Assembly: GCA_001874255.1 (NCBI GenBank)
Contig: MPDC01000005.1
Location: 1-64,000 of the forward strand
Source: Alphaproteobacteria bacterium MedPE-SWcel
Lineage (GTDB): Bacteria > Pseudomonadota > Alphaproteobacteria > Rhodobacterales > Rhodobacteraceae
Direction: 5' to 3'
DNA length: 64,000 nt
The notes under the pieces were generated by a model. That model ran no database searches. It was not told where the DNA came from and worked only from the letters and a program-made list of their open reading frames with translations. Position numbers and translations under genes: made by a program. Shown here piece by piece: positions 44,257-51,416 of the stretch. Position 1 is the stretch's first letter, and every line of letters starts with the position of its first letter.

Positions 44257-44800
44257 GAAGGTGTTCCTCGTGGTGACCGGCCTTTGGGCGGTAGTGGATC
44301 GGGGTGGCGTTGGGGGCGCGGGATCCGACGGTCTGCTGCCCCACAAGCAGCCGGGTGGCGCGGATCACGCCGGAATGGCAGACCAGCACCGGCAGGGCAG
44401 GGCCTGCGGCGGCGATACAGGCGCTGATGGCGCCATGGACGCGGCGGATCATCGCGGCCCAGTCCTCGCCGCCGTCGGGGGTGGTTTCGCGGGGTGGCAG
44501 CTCGGCGAGGGGGCGGCCTTCGAAGCGGCCCCAGTCCCGTTCGCGCAGGTCCGCGATGGGGCTGGCCACAAGGGTGGGAAAGGCCAGCGTCGCAGTGTCC
44601 CGGGCGCGGGTCATCGGGCTGCAGAACAGGGCAAGGGGGCGGGGCCACGACAGGTCGGCCAGAGCCCGGGCCTGGGCCTGCCCCAGATCGCTGAGCGCCA
44701 CATCCAGACGTCCGGCGATGAGGCCGTCGCGGTTGGCCGTCGTCTCGCCATGACGGATCAGGCAGAAGGGGCGGGGCGGCAGCTCCGGCAGGTCGGTCAT
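44246..44800 (-). CDS. Histidine phosphatase family protein
   Basis: Phosphoglycerate-mutase-like phosphatase of 184 residues. The catalytic histidine is H17 in LIRHGET, the second arginine/glutamate set is in SPMTRARDTA and ERDWGRFEG, and the second histidine is in VLVCHSGVIRA. The start at ATG 44800 shares bases with the MBL stop (TGATG). The family removes phosphate from small phosphoesters; the exact substrate cannot be read. Confidence 0.9.
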   Translation of the reverse strand: MTDLPELPPRPFCLIRHGETTANRDGLIAGRLDVALSDLGQAQARALADLSWPRPLALFCSPMTRARDTATLAFPTLVASPIADLRERDWGRFEGRPLAELPPRETTPDGGEDWAAMIRRVHGAISACIAAAGPALPVLVCHSGVIRATRLLVGQQTVGSRAPNATPIHYRPKAGHHEEHLHEL

Positions 44801-45870
44801 CACAGAGCCACCGTGTCATGCAGGAAGACCTGCGCGCCAAAGCCGTTTTCCAGCAGATAGTCCTCGGGCAGGGTGCAGAAGGCGGGCGCGAAACGGCGCG
44901 CGCCAAGGCGGCGGATCATGGCGATCTGGTCCGACAGCGGCGGATGCACATTCCAACGGCGGAAATAGCCGCCCTCGACGGTTTCGATCCCGCGGGCGTG
45001 GGCGGTCATATGCCCGGTAAACACCACATGGGCGTCGCGGCCCAGACGTCCGCTCTCGCGCCAGGCGCGCACATAGGCCCAGGCGGCACCGCCATCGGCG
45101 TTGGGAGTGTCGCAGATCAGGAAGCGCGCCGCGTCAAGCGGGCCCCGTTCCAGCAGCGGCGCGATCTCCTGCGCGCCGAGGGCCACCCCGCCGGAGGCCA
45201 GCCCGGCGCGCAGGGTCATGCAGCATTCGGGGTCCAGCAGCACGGCCTCCGGTCCGAAGCGGCGCATCAGGTGCAGGGCCAGTTCGCCCGCACGGCCGGA
45301 GGGCGGGACGGGGAACAGGATCTGCCCCGGCAGCGCGTCGATCAGAGCGTCCAGTTCTGCCAGTCGTCGGGACTGTGGCACATCGCTCAGGTGGTAGGAG
45401 CAATCGATGATCGCGGTCTCGGCGGGGGGCGGGGTGTCAAAGGCGAACCAGTCGGATTCCTCGGACCAGTCACCGGAATAGAACAGCCCCGCGCCAAGGT
45501 CGAAATGGAACCAGACTCCGCCGAGCGCATGGCCGTTGCGCCCTGTCGTCAGGCGGATACCGTCGAGGAGGGTCTCGCCCTGTTCCGGCAGGTCGATCAC
45601 CTGCGCCGAGGGGGGCAGGGCCTGGGCGGTGCGGCGGGTGGCGTAGATCGGCAGGCCGGCCTCTACTGCATAGGCGGCGCCGCCGATATGGTCGATATGG
45701 TCATGGGTCACAAAGACCGCGTCGACCCCGTCGAGCCAGGCAGGATCGAAATTGGCATTGGCTTCGGGGCCGAAGCCGCAATCCAGCAGCCAGCGCCGGT
45801 GGCCGGTGTCCAGACGCATCGCGGCAGGTCCCTTGTCGCCGATGCCGGACAGGACGGTGATGGTGCTCAT
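44800..45870 (-). CDS. MBL-fold metallo-hydrolase
   Basis: Hydrolase of 356 residues with the metallo-beta-lactamase motif T-H-D-H-I-D-H-I-G-G, a downstream aspartate in YSGDWSEES, and a late VVFTGHMTAHARG that fits the beta-CASP-like H motif. Such proteins cleave phosphodiesters, RNA or cyclic phosphates. In this setting, next to two phosphatases and an importer, it may open a phosphodiester so that phosphate can be released. It is separated from the ABC genes by 177 bases that carry a short tandem repeat. Confidence 0.85.
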   Translation of the reverse strand: MSTITVLSGIGDKGPAAMRLDTGHRRWLLDCGFGPEANANFDPAWLDGVDAVFVTHDHIDHIGGAAYAVEAGLPIYATRRTAQALPPSAQVIDLPEQGETLLDGIRLTTGRNGHALGGVWFHFDLGAGLFYSGDWSEESDWFAFDTPPPAETAIIDCSYHLSDVPQSRRLAELDALIDALPGQILFPVPPSGRAGELALHLMRRFGPEAVLLDPECCMTLRAGLASGGVALGAQEIAPLLERGPLDAARFLICDTPNADGGAAWAYVRAWRESGRLGRDAHVVFTGHMTAHARGIETVEGGYFRRWNVHPPLSDQIAMIRRLGARRFAPAFCTLPEDYLLENGFGAQVFLHDTVAL

Positions 45871-45955
45871 TTGGGTCTCCTGCTGTCAGGGAATGCCGGC
45901 GCATGTTCGGGGCATGTTCGGGGGGTGTTCAGGGTGACTTCAGGGCGCGCCCGAG

Positions 45956-46010
45956 GGATCAGACAGGGGGATCAGACAGGGGGATCGGACGGGGGGATCA
46001 GACGGGCGGC
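45956..46010. repeat. Short tandem repeat between MBL and ABC genes
   Basis: Four near-identical units of 13-15 bases, GGGATC(A/G)GAC(A/G)GG. Just before it are copies of GCATGTTCGGGG (45900-45925). Non-coding. Confidence 0.75.
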
Positions 46011-46047
46011 TCATGGGGGCGGATCACGGCGGAAGATCTCGGGCGGA

Positions 46048-47091
46048 TCAGGCGGCGGCAAAGGCCCAGGGCGGCGACAGGGCAAGGCCGATCTGACTGC
46101 CGGGGGCGTAGCGGGTCTTGCTTTGGGCCACGAGGGCATCACCGGTGGCGGCCACCAGATCGAGCCGGTAGCGCCCGCCCAGATAGGTCACACGTTCCAC
46201 CCGCGCCCGGATATCGCCGGTTTCAGCGATGATCAGGTTCTCGGGGCGCAGACAGGCCAGCGCGGGGCTCTGCGTGTCGGTTTCCACCCGCAGACGGGTG
46301 CCCAGCAGGGTGGCCTCGCAGGTGGTGTCGGACTGGCTGTGGCCGCTCAGCGGAACCACCGAACCTTCGCCGATGAACTCGGCGACAAAGCGGCTGCGGG
46401 GGCGGGCATAGAGCGCCTCGGGCGTGTCGAGCTGCACGATCTCACCGGCGTTCATGACGGCGATGCGGTCGGCCATCGCCATCGCCTCGGCCTGATCGTG
46501 GGTGACATAGACCATGGTGGCGCCGGTGCGCTGGTGAAAGTCGGAAAACACCCCCTGCATCGAGGCCCGCAGCGCCACGTCGAGGTTCGCCAGCGGTTCA
46601 TCCAGCAGCACGGCGGTGGGATCGGAGACCAGACAGCGGGCCAGCGCAACCCGTTGCCGTTGCCCCCCCGACAGATCCGAGGGCATGCGGTCGCCATAGG
46701 GGGTCAGCGCCGTGGCGGTCAGGGCAGCGTCGATGCGGGCCGCGCGATCTGCCTTGGAAAGCCCCCTGATTTCAAGCGGGTAGCCCACATTCCGGCGCAC
46801 AGACATATGCGGCCAGAGGGCGTAGGACTGGAACACGAAGCCGATGTTGCGCGCCTCGGGGGGGACATGGCTGCCGGTCGCGGCATTGGCGACCTCGCGC
46901 GGGCCGATGCGGATCTCTCCGGCGGTGGGCTGGTCAAAGCCCGCCAACAGGCGCAGGAGGGTGGATTTGCCACAGCCGGAGGGGCCGAGCAGCGCCAGGA
47001 ACTCGCCGTCGCGGACCGTGGTGGTGACGGATCTGAGGGCAGGGGCATCGCCAAAATGCTTGGCAACGCGCGACAGGGTCAGCTCTGCCAT
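46048..47091 (-). CDS. ABC importer ATPase (Fbp/Pot type)
   Basis: ATPase of 347 residues with Walker A GPSGCGKST, Q-loop in FVFQSYALWPHMSV, signature LSGGQRQRVALARCL and Walker B VLLDEPLANLD. A C-terminal TOBE-like regulatory region (about 235-347) follows. It overlaps the permease gene by 13 bases. It energises the fused permease and is shared only with that system as far as can be seen. Confidence 0.93.
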   Translation of the reverse strand: MAELTLSRVAKHFGDAPALRSVTTTVRDGEFLALLGPSGCGKSTLLRLLAGFDQPTAGEIRIGPREVANAATGSHVPPEARNIGFVFQSYALWPHMSVRRNVGYPLEIRGLSKADRAARIDAALTATALTPYGDRMPSDLSGGQRQRVALARCLVSDPTAVLLDEPLANLDVALRASMQGVFSDFHQRTGATMVYVTHDQAEAMAMADRIAVMNAGEIVQLDTPEALYARPRSRFVAEFIGEGSVVPLSGHSQSDTTCEATLLGTRLRVETDTQSPALACLRPENLIIAETGDIRARVERVTYLGGRYRLDLVAATGDALVAQSKTRYAPGSQIGLALSPPWAFAAA

Positions 47092-48785
47092 GGGACAACT
47101 CCTTTGGGCAGGCGGCGGGAGATCAGCTGGATCGCCGCCATCAGGATCATGACGACACAGACGATGGTCATGGCGACGGCCGAGGCCATCACCGTCTCGC
47201 CGCTGTCGTCGAGGTTGAAGATCACCACGCCGAGGGTTTCGGTGCCCGAGGACCACAGCAGGGCCGAGACGGTGAGCTCGTTGAACGCGGTGAGAAACAC
47301 GAGGATCGCGCCGGCCGCCGCCGAGGGGGCCGAGAGCGGCAGGATGATGTCACGCAGCCGTCGCCGGAGCGGGGCGCCAACGGATTGCGCGGCCTCGTCC
47401 ATGGCGGGGTCCAGCTGTCGCAGGCTCGATTGCACCGGGCGGAACATCACCGCAAAGAAGCGGGCCAGATAGGCGAGGAAGATGATCCAGAGGGTGCCAT
47501 AGAGGGTGGCTTCGGTGAAGGGCAGGTTGATCAGCAACAGGATCATCGCGATCGCCAGCACCACGCCGGGTAGGGCATAGGGCAGGTCCAGGAGGCTGTC
47601 AAAGATGCGCCCGAGGCGGGTTTGGTGCCGGTCCATCAGCCAGGCCAGAGGCAGGCACAGGGCCATCAGAACCGCCGCCGCACTGACCGAGAGCAGGAAG
47701 GAATTCACAAAGGCGCGCCGGGTGGCGGGCTGGCGCAGCAGCGCCTCGTACCAGCCCTCGAGCGAGATCGTGTCGGGGCGCAGCGGCACACCGTAGGCAG
47801 GCACCAGCGAGGTCGCCAGAAGGCCCAGCATCGGCAGCACCAGAATGGCGGCGATCACCAGCCAGAGGGCGATTTCCACCGGCAGGCGGGCGCGGCCCAG
47901 CGGGATCGCGAGCGGCCGCCCGACGGAGCCCACAAGATGCACCCGCTGGCGTCGTTGAAAGAACCGCTGCAGCAGGATGCCGCCGGTGGCGACCAGACCG
48001 ATGACGATGGCGAGCACCGCTACCTCGGCCAGAACGGTGGGGCCCATGCCTGCAAGTCGTTGATAAATCAGGGTGGGCAGGGTGGCATAGCCCGCCGGAA
48101 TGCCGAGCATGGCCGGAATGCCAAAATTCCCCAGCGCGGTGACAAAGGTGATGGCAATGCCCGCAGCGAGGCTGGGCAGGGTCAATGGCAGCACCACCTG
48201 CCACCAGATCCGCAGGCCCCGGGCGCCGGAAATCCGTGCCGCCTCGACCACTTCTTGCGGGATGGCGCGCAGGCCCGCGCGCAGGGTCAGAAAGATGATC
48301 GATGTGTGCTGTATGCCCAGCAGCAGAATGATCCCGCCCGCCGAATAGAGCGGCTGCGGCGCGCCGAGGGGCGGCGCCAGGCCGAGCGTTTTGAGAAAGA
48401 CGGAAGAGGGCCCCATGATCTGGGTCCAGGACAGGGCGGTGATCTGCGGCGGGATCATCATCGGGATCATCAGGCAGAACACCAGCGCGGGTTTGCGCCG
48501 CAGATCGGTCAGCGCCACCAGAAAGGCAAAGAGGCCGCCGATCCCCACAGAGATCAGCGTGCCGAGCCCGGCCGTCACCAGCGAATGGCGCAGGGCCGAC
48601 TGGGTGGCGGGTTTTGCCATCACCTCGGCAAAGAAGCTCAGGTTCAGACGGCCTCCGGCGGTGATCCCTTCGAAGAACAGCCGCGCGACGGGGGCGAGGG
48701 TGATCACGATGGCCAGCCCGAGGACAAGCGACAGCAGCCGGCCCTCGGACCGGCTGCTGCGGGAATGTGTGTCGGCGAGGGTCAT
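47079..48785 (-). CDS. Fused two-domain ABC permease (FbpB-like)
   Basis: Permease of 568 residues with two homologous membrane halves (about 12 helices). Each half carries an EAA-type loop: EVVEAARISGARGLRIWWQVVLPLTLPS in the first and PAMDEAAQSVGAPLRRRLRDIILPLSAPS in the second. This layout is used by ferric-iron, 2-aminoethylphosphonate and related importers. Its start overlaps the binding-protein stop (ATGA). Confidence 0.92.
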   Translation of the reverse strand: MTLADTHSRSSRSEGRLLSLVLGLAIVITLAPVARLFFEGITAGGRLNLSFFAEVMAKPATQSALRHSLVTAGLGTLISVGIGGLFAFLVALTDLRRKPALVFCLMIPMMIPPQITALSWTQIMGPSSVFLKTLGLAPPLGAPQPLYSAGGIILLLGIQHTSIIFLTLRAGLRAIPQEVVEAARISGARGLRIWWQVVLPLTLPSLAAGIAITFVTALGNFGIPAMLGIPAGYATLPTLIYQRLAGMGPTVLAEVAVLAIVIGLVATGGILLQRFFQRRQRVHLVGSVGRPLAIPLGRARLPVEIALWLVIAAILVLPMLGLLATSLVPAYGVPLRPDTISLEGWYEALLRQPATRRAFVNSFLLSVSAAAVLMALCLPLAWLMDRHQTRLGRIFDSLLDLPYALPGVVLAIAMILLLINLPFTEATLYGTLWIIFLAYLARFFAVMFRPVQSSLRQLDPAMDEAAQSVGAPLRRRLRDIILPLSAPSAAAGAILVFLTAFNELTVSALLWSSGTETLGVVIFNLDDSGETVMASAVAMTIVCVVMILMAAIQLISRRLPKGVVPWQS

Positions 48786-49750
48786 TCGGCGCCGAAGAGG
48801 TCGGCGAATTTCGCCTTGTTGGCGTCTGCATCAGTCAGCGCCTGCGCCGGGTCGAAGGACATCAGCCGGATCTCGTCTCGGGCGGGAAAGCCTGCGGGCA
48901 CGCCCATGCCGTTGCGGGCCGGGATATAGCCCATGTCGAGCACCAGATCCTGGCCCTGCTGCGACAGCACGAAATCGACGAATTTCTGCGCCGCATCGAC
49001 GTTTTTCGCCGTCTCCAGGATCGCCACCGGCTCTGTCACGTAGCTGACGCCTTCCTCGGGAAAGACGAATTCCACGGGAGAGCCGTCGGCCTTGTTGCGG
49101 ATGGCGAGGAAGTCGACCACGACGCCATAGGGTTTTTCGCCCGATGCGACGGCCTTGAAGGTGCCGCCGTTGCCGCCCTGGGCGCGGGCGTCATTGGTGG
49201 CGAGGTCGGAATAGTAGTCCCAGCCGAGATCCTTGTCGCCGGTCAGGGTCGCGAGATGGATCAGCGCGGCGCCGGAATAGAGCGGCGAGGGCATGGCGAC
49301 CTGACCCTTGAGCGCGGGGTCTGCGAGGTCGGACCAGGAGGTCGGTTTGGCCTCGACGCCGGTGTTGTAGACGATGCCGGTGGTGATCAGCTTGGTCGAG
49401 TGGTAGTAGCCCTCGGCGCTGAACAGGGCCGGATCATAGGCAAAGGATTCAGGCGAATGGTAGGATTTGAGCTGACCGGCCTGGGCCATGCCTTCAAGGG
49501 TGACGGTGTCGGCGATCAGCAGCACATCGGGCTGCGGGCTGCCTGCCTCGATTTCGGCCCGCAGACGAGCCATCAGCTTGGTGGTGCCGTCGCGGACCCA
49601 GTCGACTGTGATGTCGGGGTTGGCGGCCATGAAGGCGTCGACGGTGACCTGCGCGTCGGCATTGGGCTGCGAGGTATAGAGGGTCAGGGTCTCGGCAAAG
49701 GACGCAGAAGCGGTCAGGGCGAGGGCGGCGGCAGACAATAGGGTTTTCAT
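48782..49750 (-). CDS. ABC substrate-binding protein (Fbp/AepX-like)
   Basis: Periplasmic binding protein of 322 residues with a Sec signal peptide (MKTLLSAAALALTASASFA). The mature sequence has the FbpA-type start LTLYTSQPNADAQVTVDAFMAANPDITV and the hinge segments PDVLLIADTVTLEGMAQAGQL and GIVYNTG. The family binds ferric iron or organophosphorus compounds. A DeoR regulator and three hydrolases of phosphoester type at the locus favour a phosphorylated organic ligand (inference). Confidence 0.88.
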   Translation of the reverse strand: MKTLLSAAALALTASASFAETLTLYTSQPNADAQVTVDAFMAANPDITVDWVRDGTTKLMARLRAEIEAGSPQPDVLLIADTVTLEGMAQAGQLKSYHSPESFAYDPALFSAEGYYHSTKLITTGIVYNTGVEAKPTSWSDLADPALKGQVAMPSPLYSGAALIHLATLTGDKDLGWDYYSDLATNDARAQGGNGGTFKAVASGEKPYGVVVDFLAIRNKADGSPVEFVFPEEGVSYVTEPVAILETAKNVDAAQKFVDFVLSQQGQDLVLDMGYIPARNGMGVPAGFPARDEIRLMSFDPAQALTDADANKAKFADLFGAE

Positions 49751-49769
49751 CCGAAATCTCCGGTGTTGG

Positions 49770-49783
49770 CTTTCGTTCGAAAG
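49770..49783. promoter_or_regulatory. Putative DeoR operator in the divergent region
   Basis: CTTTCG-TT-CGAAAG, an inverted repeat with 6-bp arms, lies 20 bases upstream of the binding-protein start. DeoR/GlpR proteins often bind repeats rich in TTTCG/CGAAA. The divergent DeoR gene starts 130 bases away. Confidence 0.5.
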
Positions 49784-49915
49784 TTGTGACGCGGCCGTTA
49801 TTTCCTGAGTCTGAAACCGTTTTGTGACAGTTTCCCAAAGATATTATTATCTTGCCGGGTGCTTTGACGAGTTGCTAGGAAAGATCCGACCCTGTTCACT
49901 TTCAAAGGAAAGCGA

Positions 49916-50713
49916 ATGCGCAAGGATGAAATGACCCGGCGGCGCGACGAGATCATCGGCCTGCTGTGCGAGGCGGGCGAGATGTCGGCCTCGGAGCTTG
50001 CGGCGCGGCTGGAGGTGTCGGTGCAGACCATCCGCACCGATCTGCGCGATCTGGACGAGGCGGCGCTGGTGCAGCGGCGCAATGGCGTGGTGCGCCTGCG
50101 GCAACCGTCCGAGAACATCGGCTACGCCCCACGTGGGAGCCTCGCACGGGCGGAAAAGCAGCAGATCGCCATGGCGGTGCGGGACCTGGTGCCCGATGGC
50201 GCGCGGGTTGCGCTGGGGACCGGGACCACGGTCGAGGCCTGCGCCCGGATGCTGGCGGCCAGTCGCGAGGGGCTGTTTGTGGCCACCAACAGCATTCACG
50301 CGGTGCTGGCGCTGCAAGGCGCGCCGGGGGCGGTGGTGGCCTTGGCCGGGGGCACGGTTCGGCTGCGCGACCTCGACATGATCGGGACGGCATCGAGCGG
50401 GTTCTTTGGCGACTATCTGGTGGATCTGGCGGTGTTCAGCTGCGGCGGGCTGTCGGCGGCGGGCGAGGTTCTGGACTACAACGCCGAGGAGATCGCCGCC
50501 CGCAGCGCCATTGCCGGATGTGCCCGCAAGACGGTGCTGGTGATGGACAAGGCCAAGCTGGGCCGGGACCTGCCCTGTCGCAAGCAGATGATCTGGGATT
50601 ATGACGTGGTGGTCACCGGCGCAGTGCTGCCGACAGAGAGCCTGGCGCGGTGTCGTGATGCGGGCTGCGCGGTCATTCAGGTGCCGACAGAAACCGAGCG
50701 GGACCGGCAATGA
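49916..50713 (+). CDS. DeoR/GlpR-family regulator
   Basis: Regulator of 265 residues. Residues 6-60 are the DeoR winged helix (RRDEIIGLLCEAGEMSASELAARLEVSVQTIRTDLRDLDEAALVQRRNGVVRL). Residues about 80-250 are the sugar-phosphate-sensing domain with LGTGTTVEACARML and the conserved DYNAEEIAARSAIAGCARKTVLVMDKAKLG. Such proteins are released by phosphorylated metabolites. It is divergent from the ABC importer and probably controls it and the downstream phosphatases. Confidence 0.9.
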   Translation: MRKDEMTRRRDEIIGLLCEAGEMSASELAARLEVSVQTIRTDLRDLDEAALVQRRNGVVRLRQPSENIGYAPRGSLARAEKQQIAMAVRDLVPDGARVALGTGTTVEACARMLAASREGLFVATNSIHAVLALQGAPGAVVALAGGTVRLRDLDMIGTASSGFFGDYLVDLAVFSCGGLSAAGEVLDYNAEEIAARSAIAGCARKTVLVMDKAKLGRDLPCRKQMIWDYDVVVTGAVLPTESLARCRDAGCAVIQVPTETERDRQ

Positions 50714-51416
50714 GGCGGTGATGACGCGGCTGCGATCCCGCTGACCTCTGCGTCGCGACCATCAGAGCCTCGCGGCGGTCAGGGTGAAGGCCTTTGGAGT
50801 TCCCGGGGCGTCAGGTCGGGCAAGGCGGTGGATGCGCCACCTAGAAGTCGCGAGGGCGCTGAAAGATCTGTCCAGCGACATGCGCCATTCCGCCGTGCGT
50901 CTGATTTTCCGTCAGGACCGAGAGTCAACATGCGCCTCCGGGAGAGCGGAGATAGGGGCTGCAAAAGCCGCAGGCTGGATTTCTGCATATTTCAAAAAAT
51001 GAAAACTGGTAATTCACCAAAGTTCCGTCGGGGAACTCCGGTCAGAAGATATGCAGGCTTATTTTTGGGGCCATTTGTTAACGGATTTTGCCGAGCCCGA
51101 GCGTCTTCCCAAAGCGAAATTTGACTATTTGACGGTGTAATAATTCGGCCGTCAAAGCTTCGAAAACCCATAAAAATAGGCGAAAATATGTTCCTTTTTT
51201 GAGAAAAAAGCGATTTTTCGCTCGCCAGCGCAACATCGACACAAAATTTCAAAAAAGGCTAGTGTTTCCGCTTTGTATTGACTAACCGCAGCCACTGTTT
51301 CGCCCCGATCGCTTCATAGATCGTTAACAGAAGCTACTCTCTCATTTTCGTAACTACAGAAGTAGCTGTTCTTGTTCCCTAGAACCCAAGGCTCCTTGCG
51401 TAAGGAGGGCGGGTTA
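50714..51416. other. Gene-free region before the secreted protease
   Basis: No supported gene. From about 50990 to 51370 the DNA is AT-rich and likely holds the protease promoter and a long leader. Inverted repeats include AGCGA / TCGCT near 51209-51222 and AGCTACT (51332-51338) with AGTAGCT (51361-51367). The last feature before the gene is a hairpin that covers the ribosome-binding site. Confidence 0.5.
51392..51407 (+). promoter_or_regulatory. Hairpin sequestering the protease ribosome-binding site
   Basis: CTCCTT-GCGT-AAGGAG: a perfect 6-bp stem with a 4-base loop whose 3' arm is the Shine-Dalgarno AAGGAG (51402-51407), 8-9 bases from ATG 51417. When folded, the ribosome site is hidden, so translation may be controlled by temperature or a factor that melts the stem. 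Confidence 0.6.

Noticed and set aside
44818-47472. 884-residue plus-strand frame across the MBL and ABC ATPase genes
   Set aside because: It is antisense to several well-supported genes and is Gly/Gln/His-rich, as expected for shadow frames at high GC.
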